Source: an uncultured Blautia sp.
GTDB taxonomy: Bacteria; Bacillota; Clostridia; Lachnospirales; Lachnospiraceae
Direction of reading: 5' to 3'
NCBI GenBank assembly: GCA_934371915.1
Contig: CAKROE010000008.1
Coordinates: 1 to 58,182, forward strand
DNA: 58,182 nucleotides
A program made the translations under genes and the position numbers. Positions within the stretch are counted from its first letter, which is position 1. Every line of letters begins with the position of its first letter. The notes under the pieces are model-generated. The model worked only from the letters and a program-made list of their open reading frames with translations, did not search any database and was not told the DNA's origin. Of this stretch, positions 11,001 to 19,422 are shown one piece after another.

Positions 11001-12344
11001 TGTAACCGTTTTGCTGTATACTGTATCGGAACCCTGTAACTCTTTTGCAACATTTACTTTTACAAGATACTGTTTTGTTGAAAGTTCATATCCTTCGACC
11101 GGAGTCTGATCTTCTGAAATAAGGTACCAGTGGTCTCCGATTTCGTCATCTGTTGAATACTGAATATCACTAAACTTTATTACACTTCCATTGTTGGTCT
11201 TTGTCTCTTTTGACTTCCACTCATTATCTTTAAATTCACTCAGATTAAAATTAAATACCTGATCTGCAGTCGGAGTTTCACCGTTGACAGTTTTAATTGC
11301 AGTAAATCCTGTGGATGTCGGAATAAGTGATCCGCCGTCATATGGCCAGCGATGTCCCTCTCCTCCGATGGACATTCCATTTCCTATAAAGCATCCGTTA
11401 TAATTACCGGTTGGCATATTTATTTCCGCATTCGGTGCAATCACATGACCGAATACCGGTGTGGAAATTGAATCAATGTTTACCGCACTTGCATTTGGCA
11501 GATTAAATGCGATTGGAATACCGCTTTCATCTTCTTTTGCAGTTAAATTTGTGATTTTTGGAAAATTACTAACAGTTCCACTGTCCAAAATATTAATAAC
11601 TGTAGCTGCAGTACTGCTTCCTTTTATATTGATAAGTACTCTTCTTCCATGTGTATTCAATGTCACATTAGAGCCGGTATTTATCTCAATAGTCTGCCAG
11701 TCACCTGTAATATCATAAGTTTCTGCACTGTAGTTTGCAAGCTGTGCTGAAGTTGCTGTTACTGCCGATTTCAGTGCTGACCAGTCTACATAGCTGTCTG
11801 TTGTATAAATCTGCCCTTCCTGATTAAAATTCACCTTTCCATTCAGAGTCTTTCCATTATCGGATACTGTATTTGATGTGCCTACATAAAGAGGAATCTT
11901 GTCATGCTTATTTCTGCTGTTGCATGGTCCACTGTAAGAGACATATCCCCCTATATAAGAAGGTGTATTTACATAAGCTGAATCAGAAAATCCGTATCCA
12001 CTTCCTGAATAATTTTCCTGAATCAGAACGGCTCCCATACAGTGAGTTTCATTCATCTCCACATTACCAAAAGAAACCACATTAAACTGGTTCAGAAGAA
12101 ATTCCAGTGAATAATCAGTTCCAAAAGTATCGTTCGTAGTATTTTGTGTACTGAAAACGGCCATCTCACTTCCATCTGAAAAAGCATCAATGTCCGTGTT
12201 TTCCTCCACTTCAACTTTATTTCCTTTCTCAACAACATTTCCGATCACCTCGCCAAATGCTGTCACAGATGAATCCGCCATAAGCATGACAACTACGAGA
12301 AGCAGTGTAAGGATTTTCCTTAATAATTGTTCTCTTTTCTTCAT
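8001..12344 (-). CDS. Large sortase-anchored adhesin/pilin-like surface protein with choice-of-anchor-A domain
   Basis: This is a cell-wall surface protein of 1447 aa. The start is placed at MKKREQ because a strong site (GGAGGG, 9 nt upstream) precedes it; an in-frame upstream ATG lacks one. Order: signal peptide (1 to about 32); choice-of-anchor-A domain (about 50-340, with FNVVSFGNV and GHVIAPNAEINMPTGNYNG); Spy0128/FctA-type isopeptide pilin modules, including two near-identical 266-aa repeats (about 485-1015) with E-box motifs YTYTVEE and YYVVKEA; a SpaA/CnaB domain (about 1015-1115, ISKVDIKDT, GAEIQILDENG); two more beta modules; a Glu/Lys/Thr stalk; SPKTG near 1411; one membrane helix; and a Lys-rich tail. 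SPKTG departs from LPXTG; C. difficile sortase is known to use SPKTG. No sortase gene is in the window. A SARP-type regulator lies directly upstream. Confidence 0.88.
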   Translation of the reverse strand: MKKREQLLRKILTLLLVVVMLMADSSVTAFGEVIGNVVEKGNKVEVEENTDIDAFSDGSEMAVFSTQNTTNDTFGTDYSLEFLLNQFNVVSFGNVEMNETHCMGAVLIQENYSGSGYGFSDSAYVNTPSYIGGYVSYSGPCNSRNKHDKIPLYVGTSNTVSDNGKTLNGKVNFNQEGQIYTTDSYVDWSALKSAVTATSAQLANYSAETYDITGDWQTIEINTGSNVTLNTHGRRVLINIKGSSTAATVINILDSGTVSNFPKITNLTAKEDESGIPIAFNLPNASAVNIDSISTPVFGHVIAPNAEINMPTGNYNGCFIGNGMSIGGEGHRWPYDGGSLIPTSTGFTAIKTVNGETPTADQVFNFNLSEFKDNEWKSKETKTNNGSVIKFSDIQYSTDDEIGDHWYLISEDQTPVEGYELSTKQYLVKVNVAKELQGSDTVYSKTVTYYAVPEDIGNSLPDEDSLTALSGQSGFIFDNKTDTTQPTETSYEIPVTKVITGYPENGTVNRQFTFGLSGEEYKDEVTVNGAETKRFKQIKFNRADTYTYTVEEKNLSEDAKGYTKDDTKHTVVIKVDEVDKALEVTAVTVDGKAIDKELGVTFTNHYQAADTDFTVNVKKSIEGLSTDKAKGQNFTFNLYKSDAEWETSDTADDTVEVTIGDDGTGNGSFAPRKYATIQSDSIDGGAGTYYYVVKEADAGERYEKNTTEYRYKVVVTDDGSGELKKEVSVWKNDDACQDETAEYVNKYVVPQPTETSYEIPVTKVITGYPENGTVNRQFTFKLSGEGYEDEVTVNGAETKRFKQIKFNRADTYTYTVEEKNLSEDAKGYTKDDTKHTVVIKVDEVDKALEVTAVTVDGKAIDKELGVTFTNHYQAADTDFTVSVKKSIEGLSTDKAKGQKFTFNLYKADETWATGEAADDSVEVTIGDDGTGSGSFAPRKYATVQTDSIDGGAGTYYYVVKEADAGERYEKNTTEYHYKVVVTDDGSGELKKEVSVWKNGDACQNETAEYVNKYVEEPTSVSISKVDIKDTSKVLEGAEIQILDENGTVVRNWISETVPQEIKGLKAGVKYTLHENLAPAGYDLAADTVFVIGEDGKIDKEQTTTTVNEDGILLIEDSLLEKAKASVEVTKSLKETDGNLMAIDQTFYVALYSDEACEQRVSEVKEIVFKNNSVSSVKFTNLEVNQKYYVAECDAEGKAQTKGTLADGTVYQARFNDGNSVTVTEPNGTQTVYFDNVFVKKPDGFYVEGNLTITKKLVGADGNAKKGNETFYAGIFADENHTTLSDKVSQNIVPLKLNDTSEVSSVIKVGLEDNETTTLYIAETDVNGKPVAGTSDFAYKVSVSATSVVFDSANTAATVVITNTEPEKEKTTEEKEEEEEPEKETTQKTMTSQKTSQGSSAQTKSVTYSTTSPKTGDDTPIALYVVLLLAAAAVILTGIKKHNKNVKN
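9303..10898 (-). repeat. Two tandem 798-bp repeats inside the adhesin gene
   Basis: Copies at 10101-10898 and 9303-10100 are in direct tandem with a period of exactly 798 bp (266 codons). Long stretches are identical and scattered differences are present, for example KSDAEWETSDTADDT against KADETWATGEAADDS. Each unit encodes two isopeptide pilin modules. High identity at DNA level suggests recent duplication or gene conversion and potential length variation by recombination. Confidence 0.92.
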
Positions 12345-12420
12345 AACCACAGCGCCCTCCTTCATTTTGATAAAATATAAAAATACAATCACAGATAATT
12401 TCTTTGTATTGATTTTTTCT

Positions 12421-12426
12421 ATTATA
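12421..12426 (-). promoter_or_regulatory. -10 box of the adhesin operon
   Basis: A perfect TATAAT lies about 77 nt upstream of the adhesin start, but no acceptable -35 is found 16-18 nt before it (the best is GATGAA). A promoter with a good -10 and poor -35 is typical of activator-dependent control, and a SARP-type activator gene ends about 50 bp upstream. Dependence on that activator is inferred. Confidence 0.5.
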
Positions 12427-12474
12427 TCATTCAGGCTCTTTCTTCATCTCTTTCCTGGACGCTGTGTTTCGAAA

Positions 12475-13701
12475 CTATTCGAAAATATCAGACTTTTTTT
12501 CGGTATTTTGACAGACTTCACCTACGGATGCTACATAATAATTGACTTTCAGGCTTCTCTTCTGACCCATCTTACTCATAAACTGCTTATTGATTCTCTT
12601 GGAAACCTTCTGGCAACTTTCCTGCTCAATTTCAATCAGCATGACCAGATATTGTCTGGAATTATATTTTGTATAAAAATCACCTTTTCTGATGGACTCC
12701 TGAATCGATTCACACAACACTGCCGACATTTTCTGTTCTTCTTCTTCCGTCACTTCTCTGTTCTCGTAATTTAACGTACAGAGCATGATAAATACCGACA
12801 ATCCCGTTCGTTCTACCATCCTGCTGAATACATGATACACATCTACAAAACTTGGATAAGAACAATAATATGCTCCTGCCACATTCTCTTTTTCCATAAG
12901 GCGGTACTTGATATCCTCAATTGCACCCGCCGCCTGCGAAGCACGCTCTCCCATAAATCGAAAACGTTCTACAAGTTGCGGTGACGGTGCGATTCCCAGT
13001 TCATCCATAAGACGCTTTTCGGTGTTTCGATATACTTCCAGACCTTCTTTATACCTTGACATACTGATCAGACTGTCGATTTCCCATACCTGCCAGTTAT
13101 CAAAAGGATATATCTCTGCTGCCCGATGTGAAATCTTATGTATATCTTCGTAACGTTCCTTATCTTGCAATCGCGTACACAATTCTTCCACGCAGTAAAA
13201 ATAGAGTTCCCGGCAGCTTGCGTTTTCTGCGGCTACCCAATTCTCTCCAATCATATCCGGAAGAAGTTCCCCTTTATAGAGTTCCCATGCCTTCTTCCAG
13301 ATTTTGATTCGCGTCTCTTCTCTTTTTTCTTTTTTGCCATTCTGAATCAGTTTCCGAAACTGACATACATCTACACAAACAGGAACATTTTCATCCCAAC
13401 TGCACATTCCTGCATTGATCTGAATATAGTTGCTCTCCGGAAGGCCTGCTTTTTGTAACTGTTTACGAAGACGGAAAATCGTGTTATTCAGGCTTCCGTT
13501 TTTATTTTCAACTTCCGATCTTCCATAAAGAGCTTCGATCAGAGCGGCTTTAGAGATACCTCCGTCTTGTGAATGCAATAGTATCAACTGCAAAAGCTGC
13601 ATAGTTTTGGAAACTGCATTTCGGTCCAAAACTACTTCTTTGTCATTGAATTCCAGTGAAAAACCACCAAACATCCTGACTTTCAGTAAATTATTTTCCA
13701 T
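12475..13701 (-). CDS. SARP/BTAD-family transcriptional regulator
   Basis: This 408-aa protein starts with a winged-helix DNA-binding domain (about 1-95; VRMFGGFSLEF, then LNNTIFRLRKQLQKAG as recognition region), as in the SARP/AfsR group. It continues with a bacterial transcriptional activation domain made of helical TPR-like repeats (about 105-250; ending EKRLMDELGIAPSPQL). The C-terminal part (about 270-400) has the strand-helix pattern of a degenerate nucleotide-cyclase/GGDEF-like domain (VFIMLCTLNYENRE, GDFYTKYNSRQYLVMLIEI), without a GGDEF signature. There is no receiver domain. It lies immediately upstream of the adhesin operon in the same direction, so local activation of the adhesin is the simplest reading. 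The gene may be read through from rsmI, 40 bp upstream. Confidence 0.85.
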   Translation of the reverse strand: MENNLLKVRMFGGFSLEFNDKEVVLDRNAVSKTMQLLQLILLHSQDGGISKAALIEALYGRSEVENKNGSLNNTIFRLRKQLQKAGLPESNYIQINAGMCSWDENVPVCVDVCQFRKLIQNGKKEKREETRIKIWKKAWELYKGELLPDMIGENWVAAENASCRELYFYCVEELCTRLQDKERYEDIHKISHRAAEIYPFDNWQVWEIDSLISMSRYKEGLEVYRNTEKRLMDELGIAPSPQLVERFRFMGERASQAAGAIEDIKYRLMEKENVAGAYYCSYPSFVDVYHVFSRMVERTGLSVFIMLCTLNYENREVTEEEEQKMSAVLCESIQESIRKGDFYTKYNSRQYLVMLIEIEQESCQKVSKRINKQFMSKMGQKRSLKVNYYVASVGEVCQNTEKKSDIFE

Positions 13702-13741
13702 ATGCTTTTCCTCCGCTATGCAGCTTTTTCTGCTGCTGTCG

Positions 13742-14581
13742 TTATTTTAACAGATACTGGTAAATTTCCCTCTTGCTGACACCACGGTCTTTTGCGACCT
13801 GTTTCATCGCATCTTTACGAGAAATACCCTGTTTTTCATAAATCTCCATATGTTCTTCTATTGAGATTTCTTCCCAGGAAGCAACTGCCTCTTCTTTGAG
13901 CTCCTGGCGGCTTTTGCCCTCAATTACAAGAACGCATTCACCAAGTGGCTTCTCATTTTCATAATGTGCAATGAGGTCTGCTATTGTTGTACGAAAAGCA
14001 GTTTCATGCTTCTTCGTCAGCTCCCGGCAAAGTGTCATCCGACGATTGCCCAGTGTTTCGTACAAATCTTTCAGCGTACGCACCAGTTTGTGCGGAGCTT
14101 CATAAATAATGATCGTCCTTGTTTCATTTACCAGTTCATTCAGAATTTCCCGGCGCTCCTTTTTTTCCATCGGGAGAAATGCCTCAAATGCAAACCGGCG
14201 GGTTGGAAGTCCTGATAAAGTAAGTGCCGTAATACAGGCTGCCGGTCCCGGCAGGGATGTCACTTCGATTCCCGCATCATAACACATTGCTGCCAGTTCT
14301 TCTCCCGGATCAGAAATTCCCGGAGTGCCCGCATCTGTGATAAGTGCAATATTCATCCCATTCTGCATTTTTTCTATCAGCGTGTATGCTTTTTCTATTT
14401 TATTGTACTCATGATAGCTGGTCATAGGTGTTTTTATTTCAAAATGGTTCAGAAGCTTGATACTGTTTCTGGTATCTTCTGCTGCGATCAAATCTACTTC
14501 CTGTAATGTACGAAGCACTCGAAGCGTAATGTCCTCAAGGTTTCCTATGGGTGTTGCACAGAGATAAAGTCTGCCACTCAT
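13742..14581 (-). CDS. rsmI: 16S rRNA (cytidine(1402)-2'-O)-methyltransferase
   Basis: RsmI methylates the 2'-hydroxyl of C1402 in the 16S decoding centre using SAM. The tetrapyrrole-methylase-like fold is recognised from LYLCATPIGNLEDITLR, AAEDTRNSIKLL, the Gly-rich ITDAGTPGISDPG and LPGPAA. I chose the ATG of MSGRLYL as start because AGGAG lies 9 nt before it; a TTG three codons earlier has no site. The protein is about 279 aa, normal length. A C-terminal helix-turn (GISRKDAMKQVAKDRGVSKREIYQYL) is usual for Gram-positive RsmI. It ends the holB-ricT-trmN6-rsmI run, the same order as B. subtilis holB-ricT-yabB-yabC. Confidence 0.93.
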   Translation of the reverse strand: MSGRLYLCATPIGNLEDITLRVLRTLQEVDLIAAEDTRNSIKLLNHFEIKTPMTSYHEYNKIEKAYTLIEKMQNGMNIALITDAGTPGISDPGEELAAMCYDAGIEVTSLPGPAACITALTLSGLPTRRFAFEAFLPMEKKERREILNELVNETRTIIIYEAPHKLVRTLKDLYETLGNRRMTLCRELTKKHETAFRTTIADLIAHYENEKPLGECVLVIEGKSRQELKEEAVASWEEISIEEHMEIYEKQGISRKDAMKQVAKDRGVSKREIYQYLLK

Positions 14582-14619
14582 CCAAAGCAACTCCTTTCTT
14601 TTATGTCTTTCTGTAAATT

Positions 14620-15372
14620 TTATATCATTTCATATATTTCAAGAATTTCTTTTGTGTATGTACCCGGTTTCTCATAAACGATCAATGGCGGTTCTACGGA
14701 AATTCTGGAATTACAGCCTTTTCGCGCCTCGATAAGAACCATATTCGGTTCTTTATTGACATATGGATAAACGAGCTGCATTCTTTTGGGTTCCAGTTTG
14801 TATTTCATCAGCACCTGAAAAATCTCGGCAAGACGGAATGGACGATGTACCATAAAAAACCTTCCTCTGTCTTTTAATACGTTTGCTGCCTGACTCACCA
14901 CATCTTCCAGCGTACACAGTATTTCATGGCGTGCGATTGCTTTCGCCATATAGGGATTCTGGATTCCATGCTGTCCGATCATATACGGCGGGTTGCTGGT
15001 CACTACATCAAAAGAAGCTGCTCCAAAAGTCGCAGCAGCCTCTTTAATATCTCCGCATATAATATCAATGTCGGATTCCAGACTGTTGTATCTCACACTG
15101 CGTCTGGCCATATCCGCACATTCTTCCTGAATCTCAAGCCCGGTCAGATGACCGCCTTTGCCTTTTGATTTCAGTAGAATCGGAATAATCCCTGTACCGG
15201 TACCCATATCAAGTACAGTCTCATTTTTTCTTATGTTTGCAAAACCAGATAAAAGAACCGCATCCATGCCAAAACAGAATTTCTCAGGATTCTGAATCAC
15301 ATAAAAACCATTCTGAAGATCGTCTATCCGTTCATTCGGCTGTACAAGATCACTCTGCGGATTTTTTGCCAT
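14620..15372 (-). CDS. tRNA1(Val) (adenine(37)-N6)-methyltransferase-like protein (TrmN6/YabB family)
   Basis: This 250-aa Rossmann-fold SAM-dependent methyltransferase has motif I LDMGTGTGIIP (about 55-65) and the NPPY adenine-N6 motif in VTSNPPYM (about 128-135). The N-terminal ERIDDLQNGFYVIQ followed by FCFGMDAVLL is characteristic of the TrmN6/YfiC/YabB family. Whether the target is tRNA-Val A37, as in E. coli, or another RNA in Gram-positives is not known from sequence. Its start overlaps the end of ricT by 23 bp, indicating translational coupling, and AGGAG precedes the ATG by 12 nt. Confidence 0.85.
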   Translation of the reverse strand: MAKNPQSDLVQPNERIDDLQNGFYVIQNPEKFCFGMDAVLLSGFANIRKNETVLDMGTGTGIIPILLKSKGKGGHLTGLEIQEECADMARRSVRYNSLESDIDIICGDIKEAAATFGAASFDVVTSNPPYMIGQHGIQNPYMAKAIARHEILCTLEDVVSQAANVLKDRGRFFMVHRPFRLAEIFQVLMKYKLEPKRMQLVYPYVNKEPNMVLIEARKGCNSRISVEPPLIVYEKPGTYTKEILEIYEMI

Positions 15373-16264
15373 GGGATTTGGAATCTCCTTCTTTTTGTTC
15401 TGATTCTTTTGTTTCTTTACCTTCTCTTTCGGAAGCCTTTGCTTTTTTCTTCCGTGGGCGGAATTTCAGTTCATTTACCGAAAATTCCTGAATTTCCTTT
15501 TCGTCGTTCACCTCAACGATAACCTTTACCCGCTGACGGAGAACGTTGACACTGTGTACAGTTCCCTGCAGTCCGTCCGGAAGTGTGACTGTATCGCCTG
15601 TTCCCGGAAGATTCTTATTGAGTTCCTCGTATGTTTCCTGTTCGTTCTTAAGGCAGCACATCAGTCTGCCACAGACACCGGAAATCTTTGTCTGATTCAG
15701 GGAAAGATTCTGCTCTTTCGCCATCTTGATCGATACTGGTGCAAACTCTGACAGGTACGTATGACAGCAGAGACATCTTCCGCAGATACCTATTCCACCG
15801 AGAATCTTTGTCTCATCACGTACACCGATCTGACGAAGTTCGATTCGGGTCTTGAAAATAGATGCAAGATCCTTTACCAGCTGGCGGAAATCGATTCTTC
15901 CGTCGGCGGTAAAATAAAACAGTACTTTATTATTGTCAAAAGTATACTCCGCATCGATCAGTTTCATTTCCAGACCATGTTCACGGATCTTCTTCTGGCA
16001 GATCTTGAATGCGTCTTTCTCTTTCAGACGATTCTGTTTTTCTCTTTCTTCGTCTGCTTCTGTCGCAACTCTGAGTACTTCTTTCAGCGGATGTACTACT
16101 TCATTCTCTCCTACTTCCTTCGGTCCGAGAACAACCCGTCCGAATTCGATTCCACGCGCTGTCTCAACGATTACATGATCGCCGATCTGCATTTTATAGT
16201 TTTTCGGGTCAAAATAATAAATCTTACCCACGTTTCTAAATCTGATACCAACAATTTTTGTCAT
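15350..16264 (-). CDS. ricT: RicT/PSP1-domain protein (YaaT)
   Basis: RicT is part of the Ric (YaaT-YlbF-YmcA) complex, which in B. subtilis carries an iron-sulfur cluster and directs RNase Y maturation of transcripts as well as sporulation, biofilm and competence phenotypes. The 304-aa product has the PSP1 core (IVGIRFRNVGKIYYFDP, FYFTADGRIDFRQLVKDLA, RIELRQIGVRDETKILGGIG) and two cysteine clusters, CGRCLCC and CGRLMCC, expected to ligate the cluster. The last 35 residues are Lys/Glu-rich and disordered. It begins 1 bp after the holB stop and overlaps the downstream methyltransferase. Confidence 0.92.
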   Translation of the reverse strand: MTKIVGIRFRNVGKIYYFDPKNYKMQIGDHVIVETARGIEFGRVVLGPKEVGENEVVHPLKEVLRVATEADEEREKQNRLKEKDAFKICQKKIREHGLEMKLIDAEYTFDNNKVLFYFTADGRIDFRQLVKDLASIFKTRIELRQIGVRDETKILGGIGICGRCLCCHTYLSEFAPVSIKMAKEQNLSLNQTKISGVCGRLMCCLKNEQETYEELNKNLPGTGDTVTLPDGLQGTVHSVNVLRQRVKVIVEVNDEKEIQEFSVNELKFRPRKKKAKASEREGKETKESEQKEGDSKSHGKKSAE

Positions 16265-16265
16265 T

Positions 16266-17255
16266 CTATCTCTCCCTGATCGTCAGGAACAGTAATTCAA
16301 GTGCAAGCTCGAAGTTAACATTTGCACGAAGACGGACTTTTGTCTTTTCGAGTGCCTCCAGAATCTTTTCCAGATTTTCATAGGAGCGCTGGCTCGCCTG
16401 TTCCTTTATATAATTAATTTCCTGTTTAAATACAAGGTTGTCAACTTCCTGAGTAGCCTTAAACATCAGAACATCTCTGAACCAGAACTGGAAAATATCC
16501 AGATAATCTCCTATATTCTGCTTTTCGCCCGAAAGAGACTTGATCTCGTCCGCAAGCTCATATACTTCCATTGTATTAACATATTTCAGTATCTTTAAGG
16601 CATTTTCTGTCATGGCAGAAAACTCCTCTGACGTAGCCGCATCTTTGGCTCTGCCGATACTTCCCTGTGCAAAAGATGCATCGATCTCTGCCTGATAATC
16701 CGGCACATGCAGTCTCTCCATCAGGTATTTCTTAACAAGGCTGTCATCGACTACTTTCAGGTCAAGACGTACACATCTTGACTGAATCGTAGGCAGAAGT
16801 GCATCTATATTGCTGGTCAGCAGTATGATCACTGCATATTCCGGCGGTTCTTCGATTGTTTTTAACAGAGCATTCTGAGCCTGTACTGTCATCATTTCCG
16901 CATCAGGGATAATATAAATCTTGTGTGGACTGCAATACGGCTTCACTGCGACATCGTGGATCACCTGCTCACGGATCTCGTCAATGGAAATGGTTCCCGG
17001 TTTCTCATGGTTGACCATTATAATATCCGGATGATTCTTGCCCAGTGCCTTCTTACAGGAATCACACTTCTGACATGGCTCGGTTCCGCCTGCTTCACAC
17101 TGCAACGTCATTGCGTACGTCGTTGCAATAAGCTTTTTGCCGGATCCCGGTCTGCCCGTAAAAATGTATGAATGGGATATCTTTTCTGTCTTAATTGCAT
17201 TCTGTAAATGTTTTACAATATCCTTATGCCCTATAATATTATTGAAACTGACCAT
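16266..17255 (-). CDS. holB: DNA polymerase III subunit delta'
   Basis: HolB is the delta-prime subunit of the clamp loader. The 329-aa protein has a Walker A motif GRPGSGKK (about 34-41), a four-cysteine zinc module (C53, then CQKCDSC), the IIPDAEMMTVQAQNALLKTIEEPP region, and SRC sensor motif (TIQSRC). The C-terminal third is helical. The order holB-ricT-methyltransferase-rsmI matches the B. subtilis origin-proximal cluster. A promoter lies in the 99-bp gap upstream, so this gene heads its own transcript even though the guanylate-kinase-like gene precedes it. Confidence 0.93.
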   Translation of the reverse strand: MVSFNNIIGHKDIVKHLQNAIKTEKISHSYIFTGRPGSGKKLIATTYAMTLQCEAGGTEPCQKCDSCKKALGKNHPDIIMVNHEKPGTISIDEIREQVIHDVAVKPYCSPHKIYIIPDAEMMTVQAQNALLKTIEEPPEYAVIILLTSNIDALLPTIQSRCVRLDLKVVDDSLVKKYLMERLHVPDYQAEIDASFAQGSIGRAKDAATSEEFSAMTENALKILKYVNTMEVYELADEIKSLSGEKQNIGDYLDIFQFWFRDVLMFKATQEVDNLVFKQEINYIKEQASQRSYENLEKILEALEKTKVRLRANVNFELALELLFLTIRER

Positions 17256-17284
17256 TCAGAATCACCTCTCTTGTCTGTAGTTTC

Positions 17285-17342
17285 TGTATACGAATCTTTG
17301 TTCGTTATACTGTCATTATATCATACTTTAATAGTCAATCAA
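17285..17342 (-). promoter_or_regulatory. holB-operon promoter with adjacent inverted repeat
   Basis: On the minus strand TTGATT (17342-17337), a 16-nt spacer and TATAAT (17320-17315). Immediately downstream an imperfect inverted repeat (GTATA-A-CGAA with TTCG-TATAC, about 17286-17310) would overlap the start of the transcript and could be an operator or a 5' hairpin. Confidence 0.65.
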
Positions 17343-17354
17343 AACTATTTTTGT

Positions 17355-17942
17355 TTATGACATGGAATTTATAAAATCAGTAATATTTCTGACACATACA
17401 TCAAGATCGTCATTTTCGAATCTTCGGCTGATCCCGGCCTCCTGAATCTTCTCTTCGGAAAAATCTTCCTGATCTGCAAGAAATCTACGGCACATTTCCT
17501 CATATTTCGGTGTTTCCTGTTCTTTTTCCCTTTTGACTGCACGTATCAGTCTTTCACCGTCTTCTACCTCGATATAAACAGGAACTACATTTGACTCCCC
17601 GTAATAATTTCTCATTTTCTGATAGGATTCCAGTGTGCCGATTCCCAGATAATGTCCCTTCTTAAGATCAATCTGTCCATCATCTGCCGTAAAATAAGTC
17701 CACACACCGTATACTGTATTGTAAGCTCTTGCTTCGATGACTTTTCCTTCTGTCTTAAATTTCTGAAGTTTCTTTTCGTCTGTAAAATAATACTGTCTGC
17801 CGTTTTCCTCTCCATCTCTTACCGGTCTGGTCGTATAGAGAATCAGTTTTTTGAGATTCAGTTCTTTATTTCCTGCAAGTCTGGAATAGATTTTGTCTTT
17901 TCCTGACGCACTTTTTCCCATAATGTAAAAAATCTTACCCAT
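17355..17942 (-). CDS. Guanylate-kinase-like protein
   Basis: The 195-aa product has the P-loop MGKSASGKDKIY, the GMP-binding pattern TTRPVRDGEENGRQYYF (guanylate kinase normally has TTRxxRxGExxGxDYxF) and AYNTVYGVW. It is therefore a guanylate kinase homologue. It departs from canonical Gmk in the P-loop (SASGKDK rather than SGxGKST) and in the phosphate-binding region. It is likely a paralogue rather than the housekeeping enzyme, and its substrate is uncertain. It overlaps the end of the decarboxylase-family gene by 8 bp. It occupies the place where B. subtilis carries tmk between the yaaO decarboxylase homologue and holB. Confidence 0.78.
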   Translation of the reverse strand: MGKIFYIMGKSASGKDKIYSRLAGNKELNLKKLILYTTRPVRDGEENGRQYYFTDEKKLQKFKTEGKVIEARAYNTVYGVWTYFTADDGQIDLKKGHYLGIGTLESYQKMRNYYGESNVVPVYIEVEDGERLIRAVKREKEQETPKYEEMCRRFLADQEDFSEEKIQEAGISRRFENDDLDVCVRNITDFINSMS

Positions 17943-19422
17943 TGGTTTCTTCGTATTGCTCCTTTGTTGTCTGTTTTACCACACGGATGGACTGATTCGT
18001 ATAATCTTCGAGCCCCTGCAGATACAGTCCCTCTTCCGTATATATTTTTATATTGCGGATAAAATGTCCCGTAATCTGCTCTCCGGGAGTAAGAAGCGGA
18101 ATTCCCGGCGGATACAGATAAGCAAACTCTGCCGATATCCTGCCGATACATTCTTCCAGAATGCAGCTTTCGCTCTCCGTCTCCATTGCCTCAAAAATAG
18201 GAAGTACCTGATTCAGAACACAGTGCATCGACTTCGCATCCATTTCACATTCTTCCATTCCTGTCAGCCCAAGCTTTTTTACTTTTTGCTCTTCTTCCCG
18301 GTCTATCTCCTCGATTGCCTGACAAAGACGTTCAAAGCCCTCTTCTCTGTCTCCGACTGCCGCAAGCGCAAGCGCGTAAGTTTCGGTTTCCATCTCCATC
18401 TGTATATGGTATCTCTCCAGAAGGATATCATATAACTGTGCTCCTGTCAGTGTAGAATTGACCGTAGAAAAAATCAGTTTTGAACGGTCATAATCAAATA
18501 CACCGTTAACACCCCTTTCCGGATCTGCCAGACAGATATATCTGCACTGCGAAAGCCTCTTTCTTGTCTGCTCCAGCATTTTTGTAAATTCACGGAACAT
18601 TTCATGACCTTCTGCTGCCATCGTATCCATACATGCATCGATGCTTGCCATAAGAATATAAGACGGGCTGCTCGTCTGATAAATTCCCATAAATCTCCGA
18701 ATAAGTCTTCCATCCACTCTGCCACTGCAGTTATGAAGAATTGCAGTCTGCGTCATAGCCGGAAGCGTTTTGTGAAAGCTCTGGATTACAAGGTCTGCTC
18801 CAAGCTCCACTGCTGAAGTCGGGAAATAATTCGAGAACTGAAAATGTGCCCCATGTGCCTCATCAACGATCAGCGGAATCTCATATTTGTGCGCAATCTC
18901 AGCAATTGCCTTAATATCAGAAACCACTCCGTCATAAGTCGGTGAAGTGATCAATACTGCTTTAATCTCGGGATTCTCTGCAAGGCATCTTTCCACTTTG
19001 TCTGGAAAAATTCCGCCGTTTATCCACCACTTCATGTCCATCTGTGGATAAATATAAGTTGGTTTTAACTCTCTCAGATACATGGCATGATAAACTGCTT
19101 TGTGGCAGTTTCTTGCCACGAGTATCTGTCCCTTCCGCGGAACTGCTGCCGAAATAGCCGCAAGCAAAGCTGCAGTACTTCCATTCACACTGTAATAACT
19201 TTCTTTTGTTCCATAAAGCTTCGAGACATTTTTCTGCGCCTCAAGAAGAATATCTTCCGGATGATGAAGATTATCAAAACCTTCGATTTCGGTAATGTCT
19301 CTCTCGAAAGGAAAATCACCTCTTACTGAATCCGGATTGCGTTTATGTCCCGGCATATGAAACGGATAATAATCCGACTGACCATAGCTTTCGAGTTTTT
19401 TATATAATTTTTCCATAATCAT
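17935..19422 (-). CDS. Orn/Lys/Arg decarboxylase-family PLP enzyme (YaaO/SpeA type)
   Basis: This fold-type I PLP enzyme of 495 aa belongs to the Orn/Lys/Arg decarboxylase group. It has FHMPGHKRNP near the N-terminus, SVNGSTAALLA, VDEAHGAH (cofactor-ring Asp) and the PLP lysine in SFHKTL at K218. It lacks the N-terminal wing domain of enterobacterial inducible decarboxylases, as in B. subtilis SpeA/YaaO. Likely reactions are decarboxylation of arginine or lysine for polyamines; substrate cannot be read from sequence. Its ATG overlaps the stop of the response regulator (TAATG), so it is translationally coupled to the two-component system, an unusual pairing. Confidence 0.88.
   Translation of the reverse strand: MIMEKLYKKLESYGQSDYYPFHMPGHKRNPDSVRGDFPFERDITEIEGFDNLHHPEDILLEAQKNVSKLYGTKESYYSVNGSTAALLAAISAAVPRKGQILVARNCHKAVYHAMYLRELKPTYIYPQMDMKWWINGGIFPDKVERCLAENPEIKAVLITSPTYDGVVSDIKAIAEIAHKYEIPLIVDEAHGAHFQFSNYFPTSAVELGADLVIQSFHKTLPAMTQTAILHNCSGRVDGRLIRRFMGIYQTSSPSYILMASIDACMDTMAAEGHEMFREFTKMLEQTRKRLSQCRYICLADPERGVNGVFDYDRSKLIFSTVNSTLTGAQLYDILLERYHIQMEMETETYALALAAVGDREEGFERLCQAIEEIDREEEQKVKKLGLTGMEECEMDAKSMHCVLNQVLPIFEAMETESESCILEECIGRISAEFAYLYPPGIPLLTPGEQITGHFIRNIKIYTEEGLYLQGLEDYTNQSIRVVKQTTKEQYEETNG

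Noticed and set aside
12467..12483. TTCGAA-N4-TTCGAA repeat upstream of the adhesin
   Set aside because: It overlaps the end of the SARP coding sequence, is short, and each half is itself a palindrome, so it is weak evidence for an operator.
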